DNA of 64,000 bases from Lewinellaceae bacterium (GCA_020636435.1 JACJXX010000001.1:248001-312000), one strand, 5' to 3'. Positions 33,630-42,970 are shown, counted from the first letter of the stretch. The notes: generated by a model from the letters alone, not told the origin. Numbers and translations: made by a program.

Positions 33630-33787
33630 GGGGCAAAAGTAAGACAGGATTTTCGGGATTTGCAGGATTTACCCTGTGAAATAGTCATGACTGGGCTTTG
33701 GAAAGTTCACAGGGTGAACAGCATTGGCATCCACAGAGCTGTTGTATGCGGCTCTGCATTGGCAACCTCCCTCTCTCGAAGGGATTC

Positions 33788-34126
33788 TTAAGCTGAAGCG
33801 AATCCTGTATAAGGGCGCGCATACGGGGAGCGGAAACCGAGCACAATATCCTCTCTGGGAATGCCCTTCTCCATTAAAACATCCACTACATTCCGTTCGG
33901 TGATATTGCGCTGGAACCACACTTTCCCGTCCTTGATATCAAAGTGAAAAACCACAGTAAAAATGTACTGCTTACCCTGCCAACCCAATTGGAGAAGCTG
34001 AAAATGGTTGTTTTCCCGGTCTGCAATAACATAACTCTCAATGTCGGGTTGGTTTGCCGGTTTAATCTTTGCATATTCCTCCAGATATTCAACGAGGATG
34101 TTTTGATATTTTTTTATTTTATCCAT
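33788..34126 (-). CDS. xisI: XisI-like protein
   Basis: This 112-residue protein matches XisI (fdxN element excision controlling factor): DIESYVIADRENNHFQLLQLGW, YIFTVVFHFDIKDGKVWFQR and ERNVVDVLMEKGIPREDIVLGF. XisI was named from heterocyst DNA rearrangement in cyanobacteria, but the family is widespread without any fdxN element. Its ATG lies inside the end of the xisH frame (13-bp overlap), so the two are translationally coupled. Function in this organism is unknown; a nuclease/inhibitor-like pair is one possibility. Confidence 0.9.
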   Translation of the reverse strand: MDKIKKYQNILVEYLEEYAKIKPANQPDIESYVIADRENNHFQLLQLGWQGKQYIFTVVFHFDIKDGKVWFQRNITERNVVDVLMEKGIPREDIVLGFRSPYARPYTGFASA

Positions 34127-34527
34127 AATGATATAGTTCTTTGATGAGGGTCAAAAACAATAACTCGAGCTTGTATTCGCTGGATCGCCTTTTGAATGAC
34201 TTGTTCTTGAAAAAATCCAAACCACGCTTCTTCCGGTATAGCCAGAAACAACATCCTGTCAGGTTCGATTATTTCCAAAGCAACAAAATAATCATTGAAC
34301 TGCCCAACAGCTTTGTGAAATTCATTGACATCAGATGGGCCAGTGAACCCTTTTAATTCTATGGCAATCTTTTCTTTATCTTTCTCGGCTGCAATTAGCT
34401 TTTCGGCACCATAATCGATTTCGTAACCTATGTTACCTATTCTTAATGGGTACGGATCATGAGTAACTCGCCAGCCATCTCGTTCCAGAGCTTCCCTGAA
34501 ATTTTCGTGATAGAAATCCCTAGCCAT
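34114..34527 (-). CDS. xisH: XisH-like protein with restriction-nuclease-like core
   Basis: This 137-residue protein matches XisH: MARDFYHENFREALERDGWR, GYEIDYGAEKLIAAEK, IAIELKGFTGPSDVNEFHKA and VGQFNDYFVAL. Asp 38, Glu 57 and Lys 59 form a D...ExK pattern like a PD-(D/E)XK nuclease. It precedes and overlaps xisI. The pair sits between two polysaccharide glycosyltransferase genes, without recombinase genes, consistent with a mobile two-gene module rather than a local excision system. Confidence 0.9.
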   Translation of the reverse strand: MARDFYHENFREALERDGWRVTHDPYPLRIGNIGYEIDYGAEKLIAAEKDKEKIAIELKGFTGPSDVNEFHKAVGQFNDYFVALEIIEPDRMLFLAIPEEAWFGFFQEQVIQKAIQRIQARVIVFDPHQRTISLWIK

Positions 34528-34685
34528 GGCATTTTTTCTTAAAAATAAATCTTTTTTAAGTTTAGTTCACTACAATCTGAAATAAGATTTGTGGGCCCGG
34601 CGCCGGAACAACGCCCGGTTCGGCTTACATTTGCAGCTCCGGATCGGGGGCGCAGATGCCCTTGAAAATCCATTGCCGGCTCAAA

Positions 34686-34780
34686 ACGATTATAAAATTA
34701 ATGATTGCAAATATCATCGTTATATTTTGAATGATTATAAAAGTAATGATTATTTTTATAACGATTATAAAAGTAACGAT
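34686..34780. repeat. AT-rich repeat, three copies of GATTATAAAA(G/T)TAA(T/C)GAT
   Basis: Copies start near 34686, 34731 and 34761, with an inverted partial copy at about 34711-34727. A 23-bp segment at 34730-34752 occurs exactly, inverted, at 23469-23491 in the disturbed caspase locus. It lies in the leader of the GT2 gene. Confidence 0.7.
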
Positions 34781-34801
34781 CCCTATAGAAAGCTACTATT
34801 C

Positions 34802-35671
34802 ATGAACTACGTCATCATCATACCTGCCTACAACGAAGAACAGTTTTTGAGCAGGACACTGGACTCCATAGCAAAGCAGGAGGTACTGCCGCAGCAACTC
34901 ATCGTCGTCAATGACGGCTCTACGGATGCGACGCCGGAGATCGTCAGGGCCTATGCGGAGCAGTATTCCTGGATCAAGCTGGCCAACAACGAAAAGAAGG
35001 AAAAGCGGTCGGCGGGGGCGAAGGTGGTCCGGGCATTCTATCTGGGATACGGAGCTATTGATGTAGACTACGATTTTCTGGTCAAACTTGACGCCGATAT
35101 TGAACTGCCGGCTAATTACTTCCGGCGGTTATTCGAAATGTTTCAGGCCAACCCGCGGTTGGGCATTGCCGGAGGCATGATCACCACACTGAAAAACGGA
35201 GCGTGGGCGTACGAACATTTTTCGGACCGCGACTACGTGCCCGGCGCCTTCAAAACCTACCGCCGGAAATGCTTCGAGGCCATCGGCGGCCTGCGCCGGT
35301 CTATAGGCTGGGATACAGTGGATGAACTCATTGCCCGTTTTCACGGCTGGGAAGTGGAGGTGGACAGCAGCCTGCAGGTGCGCCACCACCGGGTACTGGG
35401 CACAGAAACCGGCTCTTTAAGAGTACGGGCCAAGGCGGGCAGGGCCATGTACCGCATGCGCTACGGTTTTTTCATAACCCTCATCAGCGCGGCCAAAGCG
35501 GGTTATCTCAACCGGCCCTACGGGCTGACCGGGCTGGCAGTGCTGTGGGGCTGGATGGAGAGCTGGCTGCAGGGCGAAAGCTTTATGGTCAGTGAAGACG
35601 AAGGGCAGTTTATCCGGAAATTCAGGCGGGAGCGGATGTTGGGGAAGTTGGGGATGGGGAAGGGAGGGTGA
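34802..35671 (+). CDS. Family 2 glycosyltransferase
   Basis: This 289-residue GT-A enzyme has MNYVIIIPAYNEEQFLSRTL at the start, NDGSTDATPEIVRAYAEQY for nucleotide binding, FLVKLDADIELP with the DxD metal site, and a GWDTVDELIARFHGW acceptor-side block. Start at ATG 34802; earlier in-frame codons translate the AT-rich repeat and are rejected. It probably adds a sugar to a lipid-linked or surface glycan. It is convergent with the methyltransferase gene, and the two share a perfect inverted repeat at their ends. Confidence 0.9.
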   Translation: MNYVIIIPAYNEEQFLSRTLDSIAKQEVLPQQLIVVNDGSTDATPEIVRAYAEQYSWIKLANNEKKEKRSAGAKVVRAFYLGYGAIDVDYDFLVKLDADIELPANYFRRLFEMFQANPRLGIAGGMITTLKNGAWAYEHFSDRDYVPGAFKTYRRKCFEAIGGLRRSIGWDTVDELIARFHGWEVEVDSSLQVRHHRVLGTETGSLRVRAKAGRAMYRMRYGFFITLISAAKAGYLNRPYGLTGLAVLWGWMESWLQGESFMVSEDEGQFIRKFRRERMLGKLGMGKGG

Positions 35672-35672
35672 A

Positions 35673-35736
35673 ATTTTTGATTTTTGATTAGGGCTTCTGA
35701 TAGGCGGCGCCATGCAGTACATCAAAAATCAAAAAT
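35673..35736. terminator. Bidirectional inverted repeat between convergent genes
   Basis: ATTTTTGATTTTTGAT at 35673-35688 and its exact complement at 35721-35736 flank a 32-bp loop. The right arm covers the last codons of the methyltransferase. A/T-rich arms and position suit a two-way terminator, but the stem is weak. Confidence 0.45.
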
Positions 35737-36555
35737 CCCAAACCCCTTCCTCCCCATCACAACCGTCCCCTTCTCGGTATAGATAGATTGGCTTTCCAGG
35801 TCAAACTCCTCTTTCCAAAGCTGAATGATGCGTTGTTCGCTCCGGCGGTTGGTGTCGTCGAGGATGATGATGGCATTGGGGCTAAGTTTGTCTTTTAGCA
35901 GCGGCAGGGCCGGGTAACGAGCCAGTTTTTGGATGGGTTCGGGCGGGCCGTCGATGACGAGCATATCGATTTGTTCGACGCCGTCGAGGGCGCTGAGGTC
36001 GTACCACTTCCAGCTTTTGCCATCAATCAGATATTCCCTGAGGGGAGCATAAAGTACTTTGCTGCCTGGGTTGGCAATTTTCTCCCGGGTTTGGCTGGCG
36101 TATTTCTCCAGGTGATCCAGGGCGTAGTGGCGGGCGGTGCTTTTCGTGGACAGCAGCAATTCGGAAAGGATGATGGAAGAGACGCCAGAACCTGCCTCCA
36201 CAATTACCTTGGGCTGGTAGCGGTAGAAACAGTCAGCCAGTGCTTTTAAAAAGTCCGGCGAGCCGGCAAAGTGGCGCATGGCGGGCAGGCTGACCGATGG
36301 GGTAAAGCGGGAATACAGCCAGAGCAGGGACTCCACCTGGTTGGTATCGTGAAAGCGGCTGAGTTCGAATTTAAAAATGAGTTGAACGATGCGAAAAATG
36401 AGGATGGCGAAGGCCAGAATGAGGAGCGCCATGCCAGGGAGGAAAACCGGCAAGCCGAAGGCTCCCTCTGCGGTAGCCAGCCCAATGGCCGCCAGGGCGC
36501 ACAGGGCAATAGCCCATTTAAAGAAAGCAAAGGTTGTATAGGGTTTATGCTGCAT
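35722..36555 (-). CDS. Membrane-anchored class I SAM-dependent methyltransferase
   Basis: This 277-residue protein has two N-terminal transmembrane helices (about 8-30 and 38-60). A methyltransferase fold follows with PKVIVEAGSGVSSIILSELL (SAM-binding glycine motif), HYALDHLEKYA, IDMLVIDGPPEP and NAIIILDDTNRRSEQRII. It most resembles sugar or small-molecule O-methyltransferases found in glycan clusters. The ATG is 4 bp from the stop of the sulfotransferase gene, so the two are co-transcribed and may modify the same polymer. Confidence 0.8.
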   Translation of the reverse strand: MQHKPYTTFAFFKWAIALCALAAIGLATAEGAFGLPVFLPGMALLILAFAILIFRIVQLIFKFELSRFHDTNQVESLLWLYSRFTPSVSLPAMRHFAGSPDFLKALADCFYRYQPKVIVEAGSGVSSIILSELLLSTKSTARHYALDHLEKYASQTREKIANPGSKVLYAPLREYLIDGKSWKWYDLSALDGVEQIDMLVIDGPPEPIQKLARYPALPLLKDKLSPNAIIILDDTNRRSEQRIIQLWKEEFDLESQSIYTEKGTVVMGRKGFGIFDF

Positions 36556-36559
36556 AAAG

Positions 36560-37138
36560 TCAGATGTTTATCAGTTTTTTGATGCGCTGCAGCACCCCGG
36601 CTCCGTTTTTGGAACGGTTGTAGCGGGTGTCCCATTCCTCCAGGGCGGCAGGCAGGTCGCCTTCGGCGCCGATGGCTGCCCAGAATTGGCGATAGCCTTC
36701 TTTTATATTTTCCAGTTCGATCGTCAATTTATGAGGTTTATCCCGCAGGAAATGTTCGATGTTGTCGTTTACGGTGTCGATATAATCTTCGCAGTATTGC
36801 TTTCCCCTCACCTTTCCCGCCATGAGAATGGCCTCGGTGTAAGCTTTGATGATGTTGTTGGGGTAATCCCAGCGGCGGTTGAAGCTGGCAGCGGCGACAT
36901 CGCGGTCCCGGCGAAGGTGCACATAAAAGGCATGCTTGCCGTATTTTTTGCCTAACTTGCCGAGCATCCAGCTGAGCCGGTTGTCTGCTTCGATGTGGTT
37001 GTCCGGAAAATCCAGCCGCTCCTCGCCGATGAGGGAAACCCTGGACTCATGGTCTGCCGTATAATTGTCAATGTGCTGGCACGCTCTGATGAATGTCATG
37101 GAACCAGTTCTACCAGTACAAAGAATAAAGACGTTCAT
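36560..37138 (-). CDS. Sulfotransferase-like protein
   Basis: This 192-residue protein opens MNVFILCTGRTGSMTFIRAC, the 5'-phosphosulfate-binding loop for PAPS. HLRRDRDVAAASFNRRW matches the 3'-phosphate-binding segment. It is shorter than most sulfotransferases (about 250-300 residues), so it is a compact family member. It is divergent from the flippase gene (23-bp gap) and precedes the methyltransferase. Expected role: sulfating a surface polysaccharide or lipid. No PAPS-synthesis genes are in the window. Confidence 0.8.
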   Translation of the reverse strand: MNVFILCTGRTGSMTFIRACQHIDNYTADHESRVSLIGEERLDFPDNHIEADNRLSWMLGKLGKKYGKHAFYVHLRRDRDVAAASFNRRWDYPNNIIKAYTEAILMAGKVRGKQYCEDYIDTVNDNIEHFLRDKPHKLTIELENIKEGYRQFWAAIGAEGDLPAALEEWDTRYNRSKNGAGVLQRIKKLINI

Positions 37139-37161
37139 TACGATTAATGCATTTTTTTTAG

Positions 37162-38652
37162 ATGGGAAGTATCAAGCGACAGGGCATTGGGTCGGGAATA
37201 TTCATGTACATCGGGTTGATCGTAGGTTTTGTCAACAACTCCCTGCTGTTTCCCCGCTACGTTGGCGAAGAAATTCTTGGTTTCACCCAATGGCTGATCG
37301 AACTGGCTGGTTTGTTCATCATGCTGGCCAGTTTTGCCAGCAATGCCACCATTATCCGGTTTTTCCCCTATTTCAGAGATAAAAGCCAGGATCACAACGG
37401 ATTCTTTGGCTTTATTGTTTTGCTCCGAACGATTGGCCTGGTCTTCACCGCCTTGTTGCTTTACCTGGCTAAAGGGCTCATCCTGGATATCTACAGCAAA
37501 GAAACCAGCCAATATTACATCGAAACCTATTATCCCCTGCTGATTGTGGTGCTGGCCCTCACCTGCTACCTCGAAATGCTGGAGAACTACCTGGCGGCGC
37601 TGATGCGGCCGCGCATTCCCACTTTCTTTCGCGATGTCTTCGGGCGGCTGACGTTGCTGGCCCTCATCCTGCTGTATCATTTCAGGATAATCAGCCTGAA
37701 CGAGTTCATCATCCTCTACGCCTGGCGTTTTCTGCTGAGCATTCTGGGCATGGCCGCTTTTACTTATTACATCGGCGAGCTGCACCTGAAAGTCGGCTTT
37801 CACATCTTCCGGGGGCCTTATTTTAAACAGATCGCTAGTTATAGTTTTTACTCCATTTTTGCAACAATCGGCAGCAAAATCACTACGAAGATAGATATTT
37901 TGATGATTCCGTCCCTGCTCAACTTTGCCCTGGGAGGCATCTATGTGGTCTATTCTTTCTTTGCCTCAGTGATCATCCTGCCCCACCAGGGCATCGCCAA
38001 GATCGCCTCTCCCATCCTGGCGGATGCCTGGAAGCGCGAGGCTTATGATGAGATCAAGGCGCTGTACAGCCGCACCGCACTCAACAACTTTGCCGCGGGC
38101 ATGCTCATCTTCGTCGGCCTGGCCATTAACCTCAACAACATCGTATCTATCCTGGGGCCGCAGTTTGAAGTGGGTAAATACGTGGCCGTCTTCCTGGGCG
38201 TTGGCCAGCTTTCGCATATCGCCAACGGCTACAACGGGCTGCTGATCAATTATTCTCCTCAGTTCCGGTACGACCTCTATTTCAAGATCATCACCGCCGT
38301 TATTACAGTGATCACCAATTACATCTTCATCAGCGCCTACGGCATCGCCGGAGCGGCGGTGGCCACTGCACTGACCATCATCCTGATCAACGCCTTCATC
38401 CAGGCTTTCATCTACCGGCACTATCGCATGCACCCCTTTTCCCGGAACATGCTCTACGTCATTGGCTTGGGCATCGCGTGCCTGCTGGTGAATTTCCTCA
38501 TTCCCGTGATCCGGCAGCACTTCCTGATCGACCTGTTCGTACGCTCTTCGATTGTTACAGTCTTGTATGCCGCCTTGCTCATCGGCCTGCGCATTGCACC
38601 GGATATCACCGACTTCTTTTGGGAAATTGCAGGGCGGGTGAGGAGGAAGTAA
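37162..38652 (+). CDS. Polysaccharide flippase (Wzx/MOP superfamily)
   Basis: This 496-residue integral membrane protein has 12-14 predicted helices starting SGIFMYIGLIVGFVNNSLLF. The pattern GFVNNSLLFPRYVGEEILG and paired loops (FRDVFGRLTLLALILLYHF) match the oligosaccharide flippases of the MOP superfamily. It would move lipid-linked repeat units across the inner membrane. Neighbouring glycosyltransferase, methyltransferase and sulfotransferase genes support a surface-glycan locus, although the polymerase and most transferases are not in this window. Confidence 0.87.
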   Translation: MGSIKRQGIGSGIFMYIGLIVGFVNNSLLFPRYVGEEILGFTQWLIELAGLFIMLASFASNATIIRFFPYFRDKSQDHNGFFGFIVLLRTIGLVFTALLLYLAKGLILDIYSKETSQYYIETYYPLLIVVLALTCYLEMLENYLAALMRPRIPTFFRDVFGRLTLLALILLYHFRIISLNEFIILYAWRFLLSILGMAAFTYYIGELHLKVGFHIFRGPYFKQIASYSFYSIFATIGSKITTKIDILMIPSLLNFALGGIYVVYSFFASVIILPHQGIAKIASPILADAWKREAYDEIKALYSRTALNNFAAGMLIFVGLAINLNNIVSILGPQFEVGKYVAVFLGVGQLSHIANGYNGLLINYSPQFRYDLYFKIITAVITVITNYIFISAYGIAGAAVATALTIILINAFIQAFIYRHYRMHPFSRNMLYVIGLGIACLLVNFLIPVIRQHFLIDLFVRSSIVTVLYAALLIGLRIAPDITDFFWEIAGRVRRK

Positions 38653-38660
38653 AAAGTATG

Positions 38661-38860
38661 GAATGAGTGAGTGAATGAGTGAATACCAGAACCTTGACCG
38701 GGATTACCGGGAGTGTTCAAAAAACTGTGTCAACCCTCGTTATTCTGACCGCAGAGAACGCAGAGAACCACAGAGTAAAATTTTGACCCCCAGGTGCTTG
38801 CGTGCTCTGCGTATCTCAGCGCCCCCTGCGGTTTAAAACTAAAAAGCACGGCGGTTTGAA
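38661..38860. repeat. Spacer with (GAATGAGT)n and inverted CCGCAG...CTGCGG repeat (copy 2)
   Basis: Positions 38661-38684 hold three imperfect GAATGAGT units. At 38748-38838 GACCGCAGAGAACGCAGAG pairs with CAGCGCCCCCTGCGGTTT, the same family as at 13618-13705. No gene seen. Confidence 0.6.
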
Positions 38861-38918
38861 CACTCCCGGATTAACAGCTCAATGTCTTGTTCGACACATT
38901 TACACATTTACACAATCC

Positions 38919-40958
38919 CTACTCAACCTTCCCCATCGCCTTCTCCACCACCTCATCCTCCGCAACAAACGGCAAGGTGATCCTCAGCCCCGGCGTTTGT
39001 TCCATGGCTCTCCGGGCACTGTGCATAGCCCCTTCGTTGCGAGCCCAGGAGCGGCGGGCGATGCCGTTGTTGACGTCCCAGAAGAGCATGCTTTCCAGGC
39101 GGCGTTCTGCCTCGGGCGTGCCGTCGAGCACCAGGCCGAAGCCGCCGTTGATGACTTCGCCCCAACCGACGCCGCCGCCGTTGTGCAGCGACACCCAGGT
39201 GGCGCCGCGGAAGCTGTCGCCGATCACGTTGTGCACGGCCATGTCGGCGGTAAAGCGGGAGCCGTCGTAGATGTTGGCCGTTTCGCGGAAAGGAGAGTCG
39301 GTGCCCGACACGTCGTGGTGGTCGCGGCCGAGCACAATGGGCGCCGAAATAGCCCGGCGGCTAATGGCATCATTGAAGGCGCGGGCAATGCGGATGCGCC
39401 CCTCGGCATCGGCGTAGAGGATGCGGGATTTGGAGCCGACGATGGGTATGTTTTCATCCGCCGCCTCGATCCAGCGGATGTTGTCTTTTAGCTGGGCGCG
39501 AATCTCTTCCGGGGCTTCGGCCAGCATATCTTTTAGCGCCTGGGCGGCGATGGCGTCGGTTTGATCCAGGTCATCTTTGGTGCCTGAGGTGCAGACCCAG
39601 CGGAAGGGGCCGAAGCCGTAATCGAAACACAGGGGCCCCATGATGTCCTCCACATAAGAGGCGTATTTGAACAAGCCCTCCTCCTTGTTCTTCCAGATGT
39701 CGGCGCCCGACTTGCCGGCTTCCACCAGGAAGGCGTTGCCGTAATCCCAGAAGTACATGCCCCGCTCAGCCATAGTATTGATCGCCTTAACATGCCGGCG
39801 CAACGTATCGCGCACTTCCGCCATAAAGCCCACCGGGTCTTTGGCCAGCAGGCGCTTGGCTTCTTCGAAAGAATAGCCCACCGGGCAATAGCCCAGCCCT
39901 TCGATGTTGTGCAGAGAGGTCTGGTCGGAACCCAGTTCTATTTCCACTTCTTCCCTGACAAATTTCTCCCAAAGGTCCACCACATTGCCCTGGTAGACCA
40001 GGGTAATGGCTTCTTTGTTGCGCCGGCAGCCCTCCATTCGGCTGATCAGTTCACCGAGCTCGGTATAAATATTTTCTTTTTGAATGTAACCGTCGATGAG
40101 GCGCTGCTGCACCGCATCGGGGTCCACCTCGGCGATGACGCCCACTGCGCCGGCAATGACGGCGGCCATCGATTGAGCGCCGGACATACCCCCCAGCCCG
40201 GAGGTGACAAACACCTTGCCGTGCAGGCTGTCCTTGCCCAGCTTTTTCAGCCGCCCGGCGTTGAGCAGGGTGATGGTGGTGCCATGCACGATGCCCTGAG
40301 GGCCGATGTACATAAAGGAGCCCGCCGTCATCTGCCCGTAAGAGGTGACGCCCAGGGCGTTGTATTTGTTGTAATCTTGCTTGCTGGAATAGTTGGGCAC
40401 CATCATCCCGTTGGTAACTACCACCCTGGGGGCATCCTTATGCGAAGGGAAGAGCCCCAGCGGATGGCCGGAATAGAGCGCCAGGGTCTGTTCATCGGTC
40501 ATCTCCGCCAGGTATTTCATCACCAGGCGGTACTGGGCCCAGTTCTGAAAAACGGCGCCGTTGCCGCCATAGGTGATCAGTTCGTGAGGGTGTTTGGCCA
40601 CCTTGGGGTCCAGGTTGTTCTGGATCATCAGCATGATGGCCGCCGCCTGTTTCGAGCGGTGGGGGTATTCATGGATGGGGCGGGCGTACATCTGGTAGTC
40701 CGGGCGGAACCTGTGCATATAAATGCGGCCGTAGTCTTCCAGTTCACGGGCAAACTCCGCAGCCAGCGCCTCGTGGTGGCGGGGGTGAAAATAACGCAGG
40801 GCGTTCTTGATGGCCAGGGCCTTTTCTTTATCGGAGAGCACCCCTTCGATCACCCGCTGGGGAGCGTGGCTGACATTGGGGTCAAAAGGTTTGGGAGCCG
40901 GCAATTCTCCGGGGATGCCTTCGAGTATGGCATCCTGGAATGCAGTGGTGACGTTCAT
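38919..40958 (-). CDS. hutU: Urocanate hydratase
   Basis: This 679-residue enzyme of histidine degradation converts urocanate to imidazolonepropionate using tightly bound NAD. Family blocks include YGGNGAVFQNWAQYRLVMKY, LYSGHPLGLFPSHKDAPRVV, GLGGMSGAQSMAAVIAGAVG, the active-site Cys segment FGPFRWVCTSGTKDDLDQTD and SLHNGGGVGWGEVINGGFG. It is about 120 residues longer than the 550-560-residue form of Proteobacteria and Bacillus, as in the long Bacteroidota form. No other hut genes lie in the window. Monocistronic. Confidence 0.95.
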   Translation of the reverse strand: MNVTTAFQDAILEGIPGELPAPKPFDPNVSHAPQRVIEGVLSDKEKALAIKNALRYFHPRHHEALAAEFARELEDYGRIYMHRFRPDYQMYARPIHEYPHRSKQAAAIMLMIQNNLDPKVAKHPHELITYGGNGAVFQNWAQYRLVMKYLAEMTDEQTLALYSGHPLGLFPSHKDAPRVVVTNGMMVPNYSSKQDYNKYNALGVTSYGQMTAGSFMYIGPQGIVHGTTITLLNAGRLKKLGKDSLHGKVFVTSGLGGMSGAQSMAAVIAGAVGVIAEVDPDAVQQRLIDGYIQKENIYTELGELISRMEGCRRNKEAITLVYQGNVVDLWEKFVREEVEIELGSDQTSLHNIEGLGYCPVGYSFEEAKRLLAKDPVGFMAEVRDTLRRHVKAINTMAERGMYFWDYGNAFLVEAGKSGADIWKNKEEGLFKYASYVEDIMGPLCFDYGFGPFRWVCTSGTKDDLDQTDAIAAQALKDMLAEAPEEIRAQLKDNIRWIEAADENIPIVGSKSRILYADAEGRIRIARAFNDAISRRAISAPIVLGRDHHDVSGTDSPFRETANIYDGSRFTADMAVHNVIGDSFRGATWVSLHNGGGVGWGEVINGGFGLVLDGTPEAERRLESMLFWDVNNGIARRSWARNEGAMHSARRAMEQTPGLRITLPFVAEDEVVEKAMGKVE

Positions 40959-41053
40959 GTTTGGTTAGGATTGTTTCGGGGGTAAATATACGAAACAATA
41001 TAACCATATCTTGCCCAGCCAGGGTAGGGTAGCAATGAAATCCCAACACGCTC

Positions 41054-42970
41054 TCAATCTTCATATTCTTCCATGGCCAGCTGTGCCTCCTCCCATTCGT
41101 CCATAGCAGTTTCCAGAAGCTGCTGCTTGTCGTGGTACTGCTGGGTGGTTTTTTCAGCATTTCCGTTTTCGTAAAAGCCGGGCTGAGCCATTTTCTTTTC
41201 CAGGGCGCCAATTTCTTCTTCCAGGCGCTGTACTTTCTTCTCGGCATTGCTGACCGCGCGCATCAGCTGCTTGCGCTCTTCGTAGCTCAGCTCTTTCCGG
41301 GCAGCGGCGCCCCTGGCGTCCTTCGCCGTTTTGCTGCTGAGCTCCACATCTCGCATGTTGTCGAGTTGCCGTTTTTCAAGGAAGGCATTCACGTCGCCTA
41401 TGTAGTTGTGCAGTTGACGGTCTCTGAATTCGATCGTGCGGTTCGTCAACCCGCTGAGAAACTCTCTGTCGTGCGATACTACGATGAGCGTGCCGTCGTA
41501 ATCCTGGATGGCCTTTTTGAGCACATCCTTCGACAACATGTCGAGGTGGTTGGTAGGTTCGTCCAGCACCAGGAGGTTGAATGGGCGCAGCAGCAGGCAG
41601 GCCAATGCCAGGCGGGCGCGCTCGCCGCCGGAAAGGACGGAGACCTTCTTGTCGGCGTCTTCGCCGCTAAACATAAAAGCGCCCAGGATGCCGCGCAGGC
41701 GGGTGCGCATTTCCGGGGGAGAGGCCGATTCCATGGTCTCCAGCACCGTCAGCTTGGAGTGCATCGTATCGCTCTGGGTCTGGGCGTAGTAACCGACCTG
41801 CACGTTGTGCCCGTGTTTGATCTCTCCGGCGGTCAGGGTAAGTTCATCGACGATCAGCTTGGCGAGGGTAGTTTTGCCCTGCCCGTTCTGGCCGACAAAG
41901 GCCACCTTATCGCCGCGATCCAATTTAATGTCGACGCCATCGAGCACCAGCAGGTTCCCATATTTCTTGGTGACGTTTTTGCCTTCCAGGACGACCTGCC
42001 CGGAGCGCGGCGCCGCCGGAAACCGGATGTTCATGGCCGCTACGTCTTCCTCGTCGATCTCGACGCGCTCCATCTTGTCCAGCTGCTTTTGCATCGACTG
42101 CGCCATGCTGGTCTTGGTAGCCTTGGCCATAAAGCGGTTGATCGTGCGCTCTTTTTCCGCGATCACCCGCTGCTGGTTCTGGTAGGCGGCGAGCTGCTTC
42201 TCCCGCCGTTCCTGGCGCAACTGCACATAATCGCTGTAACGGGCTTTGTAATCGTAGAGGTTGCCCAGTTCTACTTCTACCGTGCGGGCAGTCACATTGT
42301 CCAGGAACTGTTTATCGTGGGAAATGACAACGACCGCCCCGCTGTAATCGCGCAGGAACCGTTCCAGCCAGATGATGGATTCAATGTCGAGGTGATTGGT
42401 CGGCTCATCGAGCAGCAGGAAATCAGGGCGCTGCAACAGCATTTTGGCCAGCTCGATGCGCATTTGCCAGCCTCCGCTGAATTCGTCGGTCAGCCGGTTC
42501 ATATCCTTTTGCTTGAAGCCCAGGCCTTTGAGTACTTTTTCCGCTTCCGCTTCCATAGAATGGCCGCCCAGCAGTTGGAAGCGCTCGGTGGCTTCCGAAA
42601 ACTCCTCCAGCAGGCGGTGGTAAGAATCGCTCTCGTAATCGGTGCGGTTGGCGACCTCATCGTTGAGCTCGGTTATGCGTTTTTCCAGGCGTTTGGCTTC
42701 GTCGAAGGCGGTAAGGGTTTCATCCATGACCGTCTTGCCTTTGGGCAGGGCCATCTCCTGATGCAGAAAACCCAGGGTGCTCTCTCCCGGCCGGGCGATC
42801 GTCCCTTCGTCGGGGCTCATCTGGCCGGCGATGAGCTTGAGCAGGGTCGATTTGCCGGCGCCGTTGCGGCCGACCAGGCCCACTTTGTCCCGGCCGCCGA
42901 TCACCAGATTGACCCGGTCGAGTAGGATGCGGTCGCCGTATTGAATATATATATTGCTGGCAGTGATCAT
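41054..42970 (-). CDS. ABC-F family ATPase (ribosome-associated type)
   Basis: This 638-residue protein has two ABC domains and no membrane part. First Walker A GRNGAGKST at residues 35-42 with signature FSGGWQMRIELA; second Walker A GQNGQGKTT with signature LSGGERARLALA. Both Walker B motifs are followed by DEPTNHLD. An arm/linker between the domains and a C-terminal coiled coil (LMRAVSNAEKKVQRLEEEIG) fit the Uup/YdiF branch. Members bind the ribosomal E site and relieve stalled or slow translation. Monocistronic. Confidence 0.92.
   Translation of the reverse strand: MITASNIYIQYGDRILLDRVNLVIGGRDKVGLVGRNGAGKSTLLKLIAGQMSPDEGTIARPGESTLGFLHQEMALPKGKTVMDETLTAFDEAKRLEKRITELNDEVANRTDYESDSYHRLLEEFSEATERFQLLGGHSMEAEAEKVLKGLGFKQKDMNRLTDEFSGGWQMRIELAKMLLQRPDFLLLDEPTNHLDIESIIWLERFLRDYSGAVVVISHDKQFLDNVTARTVEVELGNLYDYKARYSDYVQLRQERREKQLAAYQNQQRVIAEKERTINRFMAKATKTSMAQSMQKQLDKMERVEIDEEDVAAMNIRFPAAPRSGQVVLEGKNVTKKYGNLLVLDGVDIKLDRGDKVAFVGQNGQGKTTLAKLIVDELTLTAGEIKHGHNVQVGYYAQTQSDTMHSKLTVLETMESASPPEMRTRLRGILGAFMFSGEDADKKVSVLSGGERARLALACLLLRPFNLLVLDEPTNHLDMLSKDVLKKAIQDYDGTLIVVSHDREFLSGLTNRTIEFRDRQLHNYIGDVNAFLEKRQLDNMRDVELSSKTAKDARGAAARKELSYEERKQLMRAVSNAEKKVQRLEEEIGALEKKMAQPGFYENGNAEKTTQQYHDKQQLLETAMDEWEEAQLAMEEYED

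Noticed and set aside
41132..42925. 597-codon open frame antisense to the ABC-F gene
   Set aside because: The minus-strand product has complete Walker A, signature and Walker B motifs twice. The antisense frame has no recognisable features.
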